Of a stretch of DNA of 64,000 bases, positions 54,727 to 63,872 are shown in pieces (position 1 is the first letter of the stretch; each line of letters starts with the position of its first letter). Both the position numbers and the translations under genes were made by a program. The notes beneath the pieces were generated by a model, which was not told where the DNA came from, ran no database searches, and worked only from the letters and a program-made list of their open reading frames with translations. Origin of the DNA: Eutrophocola sp965662685 (GTDB taxonomy: Bacteria; Pseudomonadota; Gammaproteobacteria; Pseudomonadales; Pseudohongiellaceae); contig CBFIIQ010000003.1 of the NCBI GenBank assembly GCA_965662685.1, positions 50,405 through 114,404 on the forward strand, read 5' to 3'.

Positions 54727-55820
54727 GCGGGAAAACATCGAACAATACCCGGCAAAATCAGGACACTGATAATTATGCTGGAAAACGAGACATGCCCGAG
54801 GTTTATGGCGATGCTCATCCGAAAAGCCTGTTGCGCGCAATTCAGGAAGAAGGTGAACATCTGATTTCACTTGAAAATCAGCATGTATTGTCAGCAGATC
54901 AGTTTGATGAGATTACCGTGCTGCAGTTATTCAGACTGGCTGCTAAATATGAAAGTAACCCCGGTCGCTTCAGTTCGCCGCTACAGGGCAAAGTGCTTAT
55001 CAGCGCTTTTTATGAGCCCAGCACCAGAACCCGTTTGTCATTTGAAAGTGCCTGGCATCGCCTTGGTGGCGATATTATGTCTATTACTGATCGTTCAACA
55101 ACTGGAATTGCCAAAGGTGAGTCACTGGCAGATGTTGGTGAGATGTTTAACAATTATGCCGATTGTGTGGTTCTCAGAGATACCCGTGAAGAGTCTTTAT
55201 CGGAAATGATGAGCTCACTACGCATCCCCATTATTAATGCTGGTAACGGCATTATGGAACACCCTACACAGGCCATGGCAGACCTTTACACTATATTTAA
55301 ATGGCGTCCCGCACTGATTAACAGGGATGTTGAAGAAAAAGACAAAATCAAGATTGGTATTATCGGTGTGGCTCACAAAATGCGTACCGTAAGAAGTCTG
55401 TTAAAAATATTTTCAGTTTTTCCCCAGGCCTTTAGTGAAATTCATATTTTTTCCAATGATCCGGATGAAGATGACAGTGGATTGCTGGATGAGATGCGGG
55501 AAAGGGGCTTGAATATTATTGAAGGTGGTAAATTTGAAGACACGGTGACTGATCTTGATGTTATCTATATTAATGCTATCGCATGGGTGGGTGATAGCTT
55601 CAAAACCTATGGTGAGGATTTCAGGCTGGATTCTTCAACGCCATTCAAGGAAGACGCTATCGTGCTACATCCTTTAGCGCGGGGTGAGGAGTTGTCTACC
55701 GAGCTGGATAACACATCTCACAACTGGTACTTCTCACAGGCCAGAGGCGCAGTATTTGTCAGGATGGCTTTGTTAACCTGTCTTGTTCATCGTGTGGGCA
55801 GGGTGCTGGATGTTGTTTGA
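54723..55820 (+). CDS. Aspartate carbamoyltransferase paralogue with altered acceptor site
   Basis: 365 residues from GTG 54723, chosen because AGGGGAG lies six bases upstream and it overlaps the microprotein stop. The carbamoyl-phosphate site is complete: STRTR (100-104), Lys131 in AKGESLAD, Arg152, HPTQ (180-183) and HPLARGEELS near 316. Arg221 (RTVRSL) also remains. In E. coli PyrB the aspartate side is held by RVQ (Arg229/Gln231); here that place reads YINAIAW (282-288) and both residues are gone. About 50 extra N-terminal residues. A carbamoyltransferase using a different acceptor is likely. Confidence 0.8.
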   Translation: MSGKTSNNTRQNQDTDNYAGKRDMPEVYGDAHPKSLLRAIQEEGEHLISLENQHVLSADQFDEITVLQLFRLAAKYESNPGRFSSPLQGKVLISAFYEPSTRTRLSFESAWHRLGGDIMSITDRSTTGIAKGESLADVGEMFNNYADCVVLRDTREESLSEMMSSLRIPIINAGNGIMEHPTQAMADLYTIFKWRPALINRDVEEKDKIKIGIIGVAHKMRTVRSLLKIFSVFPQAFSEIHIFSNDPDEDDSGLLDEMRERGLNIIEGGKFEDTVTDLDVIYINAIAWVGDSFKTYGEDFRLDSSTPFKEDAIVLHPLARGEELSTELDNTSHNWYFSQARGAVFVRMALLTCLVHRVGRVLDVV

Positions 55821-55935
55821 TTGTAATAGGGTTACTTTAAACCCAATGGCTCTGGTGGGTCTGGTAGTGATTGCAGTCAGTTGAATTTTCAGTTCCTGTT
55901 TTATTAACTTTTTATAACATGATCAGAAGGAATCT

Positions 55936-57945
55936 ATGTGCGGAATAGCAGGCATACTCCATGCCGATAAAACTAAAATAATCGATCCCCAGTTATTGGT
56001 AAATATGGCAGCGATACAACATCATCGTGGCCCTGATGGTTTTGGCGTTAAAACCTTTGATGATCAAGGGGTCGGTTTTAGTCATGCAAGACTTTCCATC
56101 ATTGATCTTGATGAGAGTCGAGGCAAGCAACCTTTTGCAAGTGAGGATAATCGATTACTGCTTTCCCATAATGGCGAGTTTTATGATTATCAGCGAATTC
56201 GTGCACGACTGACGGCCCAGGAAGCAAGATTTTCTTCCAAGAGTGACTCTGAAATCATCCTGCATTTATTTCCCCGTTATGGCCTGGAAACTACTCTTGA
56301 AAACCTGCGGGGTGAATTTGCTTTTTCCCTGTATGACCGAAAGGAAGAAACCCTTTACCTGGTGCGAGACCGCTTTGGTGTTAAACCTTTGTACTGGGCC
56401 CAGACCGGTGACTCCCTGGTTTTTGGCTCAGAGCTGAAAGTTTTATTTGCCCATCCCCAGGTGAAGAGACAATTTGCTTCAGAAGGTCTTTATCACCAGC
56501 TCATGCAAACCATGGTGCCCGGCACCACGGCCTTTAGTGATATTCATCAGGTCAAGCCCGGCCATGTGGTCACTATTAAAAGAAGAGATAACAAGCTGGA
56601 AATTAACCAGCACAAATACTGGGATCTTGATTTTCCAAGAGAAAATGAACGCGAGCCCATGAGCGAAAAAGAGGCTATCGAATTGACGCGGGAGGGACTT
56701 CTCAATGCGGTCAATCACCGCATGGTCGCTGATGTCCCGGTGGGCTGTTATCTTTCAGGCGGTATCGACTCATGTGCGATTCTGGGGCTTGCCTCGGCAT
56801 GCGCACAGCAACCGGTCAAGGCGTTTACTATCGGTTTTGATGATGCTGCCTATGATGAAAGTGCCATTGCCACAGAAATGGCCGAAAGCTGCGGTGCTGA
56901 CCAGGACATAATGAGGTTGTCAGGGAATGAATTATACGGACATTTTGAGGAGACCCTCTGGCATACAGAGAGAACTATCTATAACACCCTGGGCGTTGCC
57001 AAGTTACTCATGAGTCGTCACGTTAACAAGAATAAATACAAAGTGGTTATGACCGGGGAAGGCTCAGACGAATTGTTTGGTGGATATCCTGCTTTCCGCC
57101 GTGACATGTTTTTGCACGGGCTAGACACGCTGAACTCCCATGAAAAAGCAGAATGGCATTCCATGCTCAATGAGAGCAACTCGCTTTTCACCGGTGCAAT
57201 GTTGGCACGTGAGCAGGTGGATGATCCGGACCTGCATATCAAGGTTGGATTCACACCCAGTTGCCTTCAGCCCTGGCTGGCCTGTGCTGATTTCGTGCCG
57301 TCACTTCTCTCCGAGGACAAGCGCAGAGAACTGGTTGGCTATAAACCAGGCCAAGCGATTGCCGATACCCTGGATGAAGAGCAGATGCAGGGACGCCATG
57401 CGCTGGATAAAGCGCAGTATGTCTGGTGCAAGACCATGCTCGAAGGCCAAATACTAACCTGGGGCGGCGACAGAGTGGATATGGCTAACTCTATGGAAGC
57501 TCGCCCGGCATTTCTTGACCACCATCTGGCGGCAATGGCAGTCAAACTTCCACCTCAATATCGAATTAAGGGTCGTACAGAAAAATGGGTGTTACGGGAA
57601 GCAATGAAAGGTATTTTGCCGGAAGTACTGTATAAGCGTGAAAAATTTGCCTTCATGGCACCACCAGCCCATACCGATGAAAAAAAATGGGCTCAGATGA
57701 AACTGATTTCAGATAAACATCTCGGTAAAGAGGCAGTGGAAGCTGCGGGCTTGTTGTCCTACAAGGGAATCTGCGATCTTTTTGATAAGCACGAACAACC
57801 TGAAACCAGCATTGCAGAAAAAGTACAGATGGATGCTGTCATCAATCATCTTATGGGGGTACAGGTCCTGCACGAACAGTTTATAGCAACAGATATTCCG
57901 ACCTTGGCCAGACAAAAAGCCGATGAACTGGGCTGGGCAATATGA
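55936..57945 (+). CDS. Asparagine synthase (glutamine-hydrolysing) family protein
   Basis: 669 residues, longer than E. coli AsnB. N-terminal glutaminase with catalytic Cys2 (MCGIAGILHADK) and RLSIIDLDESRGKQPF; synthetase domain with the ATP loop CYLSGGIDSCAI near residue 272 and TGEGSDELFGGYPAFRR near 370. Such enzymes move ammonia from glutamine to an adenylated carboxylate, classically aspartate, but many paralogues use other acids. Between a carbamoyltransferase and an N-carbamoyl hydrolase, a special substrate is plausible. A 115-bp gap precedes it. Confidence 0.9.
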   Translation: MCGIAGILHADKTKIIDPQLLVNMAAIQHHRGPDGFGVKTFDDQGVGFSHARLSIIDLDESRGKQPFASEDNRLLLSHNGEFYDYQRIRARLTAQEARFSSKSDSEIILHLFPRYGLETTLENLRGEFAFSLYDRKEETLYLVRDRFGVKPLYWAQTGDSLVFGSELKVLFAHPQVKRQFASEGLYHQLMQTMVPGTTAFSDIHQVKPGHVVTIKRRDNKLEINQHKYWDLDFPRENEREPMSEKEAIELTREGLLNAVNHRMVADVPVGCYLSGGIDSCAILGLASACAQQPVKAFTIGFDDAAYDESAIATEMAESCGADQDIMRLSGNELYGHFEETLWHTERTIYNTLGVAKLLMSRHVNKNKYKVVMTGEGSDELFGGYPAFRRDMFLHGLDTLNSHEKAEWHSMLNESNSLFTGAMLAREQVDDPDLHIKVGFTPSCLQPWLACADFVPSLLSEDKRRELVGYKPGQAIADTLDEEQMQGRHALDKAQYVWCKTMLEGQILTWGGDRVDMANSMEARPAFLDHHLAAMAVKLPPQYRIKGRTEKWVLREAMKGILPEVLYKREKFAFMAPPAHTDEKKWAQMKLISDKHLGKEAVEAAGLLSYKGICDLFDKHEQPETSIAEKVQMDAVINHLMGVQVLHEQFIATDIPTLARQKADELGWAI

Positions 57946-58012
57946 TCTTCCATTGGTAGGCTAGGGCATAATCCCGCTGTTAACTAATAAAAATAGAGAT
58001 AGATAGAAATAT

Positions 58013-59281
58013 ATGGGAAAAGAAGAATCTGTTACCACTGATTTGAAAATTAACCTGGACCGGGTAAAGAATGATATCTATACCATCGGCCATTATGGCT
58101 ATAACCCGGATGACAAGGGTATATACCGACAGGGGTTTTCAGACGAGGACATAAAGCTTCGGCACTGGTTCCGTAAGTATATGGAACAGGCTGGCCTGGA
58201 AGCGTCCATTGATGCAGTGGGTAATGTTGTGGGTCGACTTGGTGATCCAAAGGATCCTGATCAGAAAGTTCTGCTGATAGGCTCACATCTTGATTCGGTG
58301 CCTGCAGGAGGTATGTTTGATGGTGTTCTGGGGGTTATCGCGGGCCTGGAATGTATTCGAGTTCTCAAGGAAAACAATATACCGCTGAAATATGCAGTTG
58401 AGGTAATAGCGACCAGTGAGGAAGAAGGTCGCTTCGGCGGTATGCTGGGATCTCAAGCGCTAACCGGTAATTTAAAACTGGACTGGCTTGAAAAAGCCAA
58501 GGACAGTAGTGGTGAGTTGCTTCGCGATGCCATGGCGCGTCAACAGTTTCATTATTGGGAGGCCATGGATTTGGCTCGGGACCCTGAGAAAATTGCAGGT
58601 TTTCTTGAATTACATATTGAACAGGGACCGGTACTGGAGGCCGAGCATCAGCAAATTGGTGTGGTCGAGGGTATCAGTGGTGTCTTCAAGTGGCTCATTA
58701 AACTGATTGGCAAGCCAGATCATGCTGGCACAGCACCCATGAACCTGCGCAGCGATGCCTTTATGGGCGTAGCAGATTTTGCTCATGAAATTTCCAGAAT
58801 TATTAATGAAGAAGGAACCGATAAAAGCCGTTTGACCATCGGTCAGGTAGAACTCAAACCGGGATTTGCCCATACCGTGCCTGGCCAGGTCGACTTTACG
58901 CTGGTGGGCAGGGACATGTCCGAGGAAGTAATGCATGGTCTTGCTAACAGTTGCCGTAAAGTACTGTCAGCCATCGCTCGTAATCACAAGCTTATGTTTG
59001 AATATGAAGAAATGAGCTGGCTGGCACCAAAATATTGCTCCCCTGAAATGATGAATATTCTGGAAAAGCATTCCAAGGCACTAGGTTATAAAACCATCAT
59101 CATGCCAAGTGGTGCCGGCCATGATGCACAGTTCTTCACTGATATTACGCCAACCGGCCTGCTCTTTATTCCCAGCGTAGGCGGAGTAAGTCACGCACCC
59201 GATGAGTGGAGTCATTGGCACGACGTTGATAAAGGCTGCAATGTGTTATTGAACAGTGTGCTTGAGATTGTAGCTAAGTAA
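58013..59281 (+). CDS. M20 family allantoate/N-carbamoyl-amino acid amidohydrolase
   Basis: 422 residues, no signal peptide. The metal-site motifs of the AllC/HyuC/beta-ureidopropionase group are present: GSHLDSVPAGGMFDG (near 92), TSEEEGRFGG (near 128), LELHIEQGPVLE (near 200) and a late His in GAGHDAQFF (near 365). These enzymes cut N-carbamoyl groups to give free amine, ammonia and CO2. With a carbamoyltransferase three genes upstream, an N-carbamoyl amino acid is the likely substrate. Confidence 0.88.
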   Translation: MGKEESVTTDLKINLDRVKNDIYTIGHYGYNPDDKGIYRQGFSDEDIKLRHWFRKYMEQAGLEASIDAVGNVVGRLGDPKDPDQKVLLIGSHLDSVPAGGMFDGVLGVIAGLECIRVLKENNIPLKYAVEVIATSEEEGRFGGMLGSQALTGNLKLDWLEKAKDSSGELLRDAMARQQFHYWEAMDLARDPEKIAGFLELHIEQGPVLEAEHQQIGVVEGISGVFKWLIKLIGKPDHAGTAPMNLRSDAFMGVADFAHEISRIINEEGTDKSRLTIGQVELKPGFAHTVPGQVDFTLVGRDMSEEVMHGLANSCRKVLSAIARNHKLMFEYEEMSWLAPKYCSPEMMNILEKHSKALGYKTIIMPSGAGHDAQFFTDITPTGLLFIPSVGGVSHAPDEWSHWHDVDKGCNVLLNSVLEIVAK

Positions 59282-59326
59282 GACAGCCTGAATTTTTGGG
59301 GAGATGGATATGATTACCCCAACAGG

Positions 59327-59362
59327 CACATCATAATGTGATTAAACACACTTTATGATGTG
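59327..59362 (+). terminator. Hairpin terminator after the M20 hydrolase gene
   Basis: CACATCATAATGTG (59327-59340) pairs with CACTTTATGATGTG (59349-59362) with one mismatch and an eight-base loop. GGCTATTTT follows, a weak T tract. The gap 59282-59459 shows nothing else. Confidence 0.7.
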
Positions 59363-59459
59363 GCTATTTTGTGAGTCTTCATACCAAAATGCTATGGCTT
59401 TCTCAGCAGCAGTAATCTACTGGAAATCTATTAGTAATTAATAACCAGTTAGTTGGCGG

Positions 59460-60182
59460 TTAATTAAGAGTAGGTCTGTTAAAGAAAGGTGCCAGCACGC
59501 GGTAGAACCAGTTGTTCATGACAATCGGCGCATCAAGTGATGCCAGGCACAGGCAATCTTCATCCTGGGATGCTACCGGTGTGTGTGATTCGCCACTGGT
59601 GCGCACAATATAGTCACCTACGTGGTAATGATCTTCCTGATCAGAAAAGCTGCCTTTCAGCACAACCGTGATTTCATCGCCACCGTGATGATGCTTGGGA
59701 ACGTTTCCACCTGCCTTGATATGGAAAAGAGTGGTTTCCCTGTCCTGCTCACCCAGCGGGATATTGGAAAAGCGAAAAGACTTGCCGATATTGCGCCATT
59801 TCAGGCTGTTAATATTACCGCGGGTAAGTTTTTCAATGGCTTGGGGAAATTCTTTTGCCGACTTGGCTGTGTTGGTAGCTGTTCTTGTGATTTTGCTTCT
59901 ATCCGGGCTGGTCGCCGGTTGTTGCTGAAAATGAATCTGCTGGGCTGCCGGCGTTTCTTTATCCTGTAAAGTTTGCCAGAGCCGATCGAAACTGTCTTCA
60001 CTTACAGCCTCAGGTTGCTGGCTCAGGAAGAACTCCGCCCCGAGCTGCGTCAGCTCACGGATCTTGGCGCGACAGCCTGAGCAATAATGAAGATGTGCTG
60101 CTACACACAGTGCCTGGGATTCAGGCAGGCTACCTGCAGCGTAATCGGTGAGAAACCTTGTGTCGGGATGATATTTAACCAT
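59460..60182 (-). CDS. chrR: ChrR-type zinc anti-sigma factor with cupin domain
   Basis: 240 residues. The anti-sigma domain has the ChrR zinc ligands His5, His30, Cys34 and Cys37 (HLHYCSGC), at the spacing of Rhodobacter ChrR. The C-terminal cupin (near 150-215) contains HHHGGDEITVVLKGSF and a late His. ChrR holds RpoE inactive until singlet oxygen or organic peroxide triggers release. It follows rpoE on the same strand after 195 bp, which show no gene. Confidence 0.93.
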   Translation of the reverse strand: MVKYHPDTRFLTDYAAGSLPESQALCVAAHLHYCSGCRAKIRELTQLGAEFFLSQQPEAVSEDSFDRLWQTLQDKETPAAQQIHFQQQPATSPDRSKITRTATNTAKSAKEFPQAIEKLTRGNINSLKWRNIGKSFRFSNIPLGEQDRETTLFHIKAGGNVPKHHHGGDEITVVLKGSFSDQEDHYHVGDYIVRTSGESHTPVASQDEDCLCLASLDAPIVMNNWFYRVLAPFFNRPTLN

Positions 60183-60377
60183 GATATTTTTCTGAATCTT
60201 TCCTGTGTCTTGTAGTGATCTTGAGTGATCAGCTGTCGTTAAAATTTTAATATAAATAACTTTATAGGGCTTACTCTGGCTTCTGTATTGCCAGTCAACG
60301 CGAGTTCTACGTTGGCTCTCTCTTTTCCGATCTATTTAATTAGTTAATTTTTCAACTTTATTAATTATTACAGCATG

Positions 60378-61025
60378 TTACCTGTCTACAGATAAGCTCA
60401 ATTTGTTCAGCGCCAGTCTGACCCGCGATTTCACAGTACCCAGTGGCATCTGCAGCTCTTCGGCAATCTCGGAATGGGATTTATCTTCCAGATAAACTTT
60501 CTTGAGAATAAATGACTGTTCTTCCGGAAGGGCTTTCATCGCTTCATGCAGAGCTTCACTGTTACGCTGCTTTACCAGCTGATTAAAAATATCTTCGTCT
60601 TCGTTTTCTATCCAGATATCGTCTACGTCAAAACCACCATCTTCCTGATCATTGCCGGGGATAGATGTAGCCTTGTTGATGAAGTGACGTGCATTCTTGC
60701 GTAATAAATCTATTCGGGTATTTCTGGCAATGGTGAAGATCCAGGTGCTCGCGCTGGCTTTTTCAGGATTGAAGGAGGCTGCTTTCTGCCATACCTTGAC
60801 CATGGTTTCCTGAACCAGTTCCTCTGACAGGTTAACCCCTTTATCCGCCCCGGCCTGTTTATTGGCAAATGCTTTAATAAGAGGGGAGAATTTGACGAAT
60901 AGCTGTTCAAATGCAGCACGATCCTGTTCTGCTACTTTCAGCAACAAATTGGACCATTTGACGGTTGCCTGATTCACAACACGCTTGCTCTTATGTCCAA
61001 AATTATGCTGGCTTGCTGTTGACAA
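60378..61025 (-). CDS. rpoE: ECF sigma factor of the RpoE-ChrR type
   Basis: 215 residues. Sigma region 2 (ELVQETMVKVWQKAASFNP, STWIFTIARNTRIDLLRK) and region 4 (LPEEQSFILKKVYLEDKSHSEIAEELQMPLGTVKSRVRLAL) are clear. The ChrR-type anti-sigma gene downstream identifies the group. Its own promoter is a TGATCC-N18-TAAAAG match upstream, giving autoregulation. It probably turns on the divergent operon at 61214, whose promoter is nearly the same. Confidence 0.93.
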   Translation of the reverse strand: MSTASQHNFGHKSKRVVNQATVKWSNLLLKVAEQDRAAFEQLFVKFSPLIKAFANKQAGADKGVNLSEELVQETMVKVWQKAASFNPEKASASTWIFTIARNTRIDLLRKNARHFINKATSIPGNDQEDGGFDVDDIWIENEDEDIFNQLVKQRNSEALHEAMKALPEEQSFILKKVYLEDKSHSEIAEELQMPLGTVKSRVRLALNKLSLSVDR

Positions 61026-61085
61026 GATAGTACTCCGCTGATTTCGGGGTAGATATAATTTATCTTCATATTTTGTGATATATCT

Positions 61086-61115
61086 CTTTTACGACAATGC
61101 GCTGTGACTGGATCA
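61086..61115 (-). promoter_or_regulatory. RpoE-type promoter of rpoE
   Basis: On the minus strand TGATCC (61115-61110), 18 bases, then TAAAAG (61091-61086), about 60 bases before the rpoE ATG. It has the same -35 and spacing as the divergent promoter at 61142. Confidence 0.75.
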
Positions 61116-61141
61116 ATAAAATTCAGGGAAAATTTCGTATC

Positions 61142-61171
61142 TGATCCGAAATATTTTTCCCTGCGTATAAG
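61142..61171 (+). promoter_or_regulatory. RpoE-type promoter of the 61214 operon
   Basis: TGATCC (61142-61147), 18 bases, TATAAG (61166-61171), 42 bases before the ATG. It resembles the TGATCC-type promoters described for RpoE-ChrR systems, and mirrors the rpoE promoter in the same 188-bp gap. Confidence 0.78.
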
Positions 61172-61213
61172 TGCTAAATCTGAGTATAACTCCCTAATCT
61201 ATAAAGGAAAAAT

Positions 61214-61669
61214 ATGAGTAACTCATCCGATACAAAAACCCAGCAATTGCTGATGAACCTGATGAACTTTTATGAAAAGTTTTCAGCGGAAAACCTTTCC
61301 CATCTGGATGAGTTCTACACTCAGGATATTGAATTTGTTGACCCTGTCCATAAAGTCGACGGCGTATTGTCCCTCAAGCACTATCTGAAAAAAATGGCGG
61401 TCAACCTCAGTCATTACAAAATTCGCTACCTGGAGGTACTTACTGGAGAAAACAGTGCTTACCTCACCTGGGAAATGGACTTTGCCCATAAAAAAATCTG
61501 TGGCGGCAAAATTATCACTGTCCGCGGCATGTCTCATCTTAAATTTACCAATCGTATTTTCTACCATGAAGACTGTTACGATCTGGGTGCCTTGCTTTAT
61601 GAGCACCTGCCAGTTATCGGCGGAATCACACGAACCCTGAAAGGTCGCATGGCAGCTCAGGGAAACTAG
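61214..61669 (+). CDS. Nuclear transport factor 2-like (SnoaL-like) protein
   Basis: 151 residues with the alpha+beta cone fold pattern: helix at the start, then LDEFYTQDIEFVDPVHKVDGVLSLKHYLKKM and later beta strands. AAGGA precedes the ATG. Such proteins are commonly the first gene of RpoE-ChrR regulated operons with the oxidoreductases that follow here. The ligand or activity is unknown. Confidence 0.85.
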   Translation: MSNSSDTKTQQLLMNLMNFYEKFSAENLSHLDEFYTQDIEFVDPVHKVDGVLSLKHYLKKMAVNLSHYKIRYLEVLTGENSAYLTWEMDFAHKKICGGKIITVRGMSHLKFTNRIFYHEDCYDLGALLYEHLPVIGGITRTLKGRMAAQGN

Positions 61670-61706
61670 CCTCCCTATAAAAAGCCGCTAACGAAGAATA
61701 ATAATA

Positions 61707-62543
61707 ATGCAAGCATCAAGTAACCGTCATGAAGCCAAAACAATCTGGATTACCGGTGCCAGCTCGGGCATAGGCCGTGCTATGGCAGAGAAGCTTGCAC
61801 AACAGGGACACCGGGTATACATCAGCGGCCGGAGCTCTCAAACACTTGACGCCATCGTACAGCAATTTGACTCAGATTATGGGGTAAAAGCTTGCGTAAA
61901 CGCCGCTGGCCAGTTGATAGCATTGCCCTGTGATGTCACCGATGATGAAGCCATGGTCAAGGTGTTGCAGGAAGCCGGGATTGAAACTCTGGATACCATT
62001 ATTCTAAGCGCTGGAACCTGCGAATACATTGATTTGCCGGATCTGGATATCAATATGATCCGGCGTGTTAACGAGACCAACTATTTTGGCGTGGTAAACG
62101 CCTGTATTGCGGCATTACCTATATTGGAAACTACAGCTGAGACTGCTAAAAACTCATCCCGAGAGCGTCCCCATATCATTGGTATCGGCAGCATGAGCAG
62201 TTATCTTGGTTTCCCCAGGGCAGAAGCCTATGGTTCTTCCAAAGCTGCCATGAGCTATTTCCTTGAATCATTGCGCAGTGATCTTGGGGATCGCATGGAT
62301 GTCACCGTAGTGTATCCTGGATTTGTGAAAACCCCGATGACAGATCGCAATGATTTTCCCATGCCGTTCCTGGTTGAGGTTGATCATGCGGCTGAAATTA
62401 TCCTCAGAAAAGCCGCCAGACGTCCCCTTACCGTTACCTTCCCGGCACGATTGAATCTGTTGTTAAAAACCATGACTATTTTCCCACGCCTTTGGTATTC
62501 AGGCATCAGTAAACGCTTGAGAAGATCCGGAGCAGGCTCATGA
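61707..62543 (+). CDS. SDR family oxidoreductase of the RpoE regulon
   Basis: 278 residues. TGASSGIGRAMAEKLAQQG cofactor loop near residue 15, catalytic Ser in GIGSMSSYLGFPRAEAYGSSKAA with Y-x-x-x-K. The ending has extra basic residues (KRLRRSGAGS). It overlaps the next gene by four bases (ATGA), so the two are translationally coupled. Probably acts on lipid or oxidised fatty acid, by operon context. Confidence 0.9.
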   Translation: MQASSNRHEAKTIWITGASSGIGRAMAEKLAQQGHRVYISGRSSQTLDAIVQQFDSDYGVKACVNAAGQLIALPCDVTDDEAMVKVLQEAGIETLDTIILSAGTCEYIDLPDLDINMIRRVNETNYFGVVNACIAALPILETTAETAKNSSRERPHIIGIGSMSSYLGFPRAEAYGSSKAAMSYFLESLRSDLGDRMDVTVVYPGFVKTPMTDRNDFPMPFLVEVDHAAEIILRKAARRPLTVTFPARLNLLLKTMTIFPRLWYSGISKRLRRSGAGS

Positions 62544-63847
62544 AAATTGCAATTATTGGCAGTGGTATCTCCGGATTAACAGCGGCTCATAAACTGGCGC
62601 ATGACCATGACATCACTGTGTTCGAAGCGGGCCAGTATGTTGGTGGCCATACGGCAACTATAGACGTCACGCACAAGGGCAGAGACTATGCTATTGATAC
62701 CGGCTTTATCGTCTTTAATGACTGGACCTATCCCGAATTTATCAAGCTGATGGGTGAGCTGGGCGTAGAGAGTCAGCCTACGCAAATGAGCTTCGCGGTC
62801 AGCGATCGAATGACTGGAATAGAATATGCCGGTTCAAGTCTGAATACTCTGTTTGCCCAGCGTCGCAATCTTCTATCGCCGCGTTTTCTCAGCATGACCA
62901 AAGATATCCTGCGCTTTAACGGGCAGGTAGAAAAACACTTGCAGGAAGACCAGGGTTGTAAGGCAATGTCTCTGGGTGATTACCTTGATAAGTACCATTA
63001 TTCGCAATCTTTTCGCGATCTCTACCTGGTTCCCATGGGGGCGGCAATCTGGTCATCAAATACCGAGATGATGTTGAGTTTTCCACTACAGTTTTTTGTG
63101 CGTTTCTTTCGCAATCATGGCCTTTTGAACATCAAGAACCGTCCCCAATGGCGTGTGATCAAGGGTGGATCAAGAAGTTATATTGCGCCACTGTCAGAAA
63201 ATTTTAAAAACAATATTGAGCTGGGAAATCCGGTGAAGCTGGTGACCCGCTACAAGGATTCTGATGGCTCCACTCAGGTTCGAGTAAAAAGTGAACGTTT
63301 TACTGCTGACTATGATCAGGTAATCTTTGCATGTCACAGCGATCAGGCTTTGGCCATGCTGGCTGATGCTGACAGCAATGAGGAATCCATCCTGTCTGCG
63401 ATACCCTATACAAAAAATGAGGTAGTGCTGCATACTGATATCAGCCTGCTACCCAAAAACAGGCGTTGCTGGTCGAGCTGGAATGTGGCGTTAACCAGTA
63501 AGGATCACCATATTGAGCGTCCCACCTTGACCTATGATATGAATATTCTTCAGTCTATCCAGTCCGACGACACTTTCTGCGTCACCCTGAACCAGAGCGG
63601 GGATATTGATGCCTCTAAAATCCTCGGCGAATTTGAATATGATCATCCGGTTTTCTCAGAAGCTGGCGTCAAGGCGCAGGAGCGATGGCAGGAAATTAAC
63701 GGGGTCAAAAGCACCTGGTTTTGTGGCGCCTACTGGCGCAATGGATTTCATGAGGATGGTGTGTGGAGTGCGCTGCGCGTTGTGCGTGAGCTGAACAAAA
63801 ATCAGGATCAGTCCATACCGGTCTCGGCATTGGCTGAAGCGGTATAG
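62540..63847 (+). CDS. FAD-dependent amine-oxidase-like oxidoreductase
   Basis: 435 residues. Dinucleotide loop IAIIGSGISGLTAAHKLA at the N-terminus, then FEAGQYVGGHTATIDV and DTGFIVFNDWTYPEF, typical of the NAD/FAD-binding proteins found next to DUF1365 and cyclopropane fatty acid synthase genes. In Rhodobacter, RpoE-controlled relatives take part in modified (furan-type) fatty acid synthesis; the same is only inferred here. Confidence 0.9.
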   Translation: MKIAIIGSGISGLTAAHKLAHDHDITVFEAGQYVGGHTATIDVTHKGRDYAIDTGFIVFNDWTYPEFIKLMGELGVESQPTQMSFAVSDRMTGIEYAGSSLNTLFAQRRNLLSPRFLSMTKDILRFNGQVEKHLQEDQGCKAMSLGDYLDKYHYSQSFRDLYLVPMGAAIWSSNTEMMLSFPLQFFVRFFRNHGLLNIKNRPQWRVIKGGSRSYIAPLSENFKNNIELGNPVKLVTRYKDSDGSTQVRVKSERFTADYDQVIFACHSDQALAMLADADSNEESILSAIPYTKNEVVLHTDISLLPKNRRCWSSWNVALTSKDHHIERPTLTYDMNILQSIQSDDTFCVTLNQSGDIDASKILGEFEYDHPVFSEAGVKAQERWQEINGVKSTWFCGAYWRNGFHEDGVWSALRVVRELNKNQDQSIPVSALAEAV

Positions 63848-63872
63848 AAGACAGCGTCAGACCAGAAAAACT

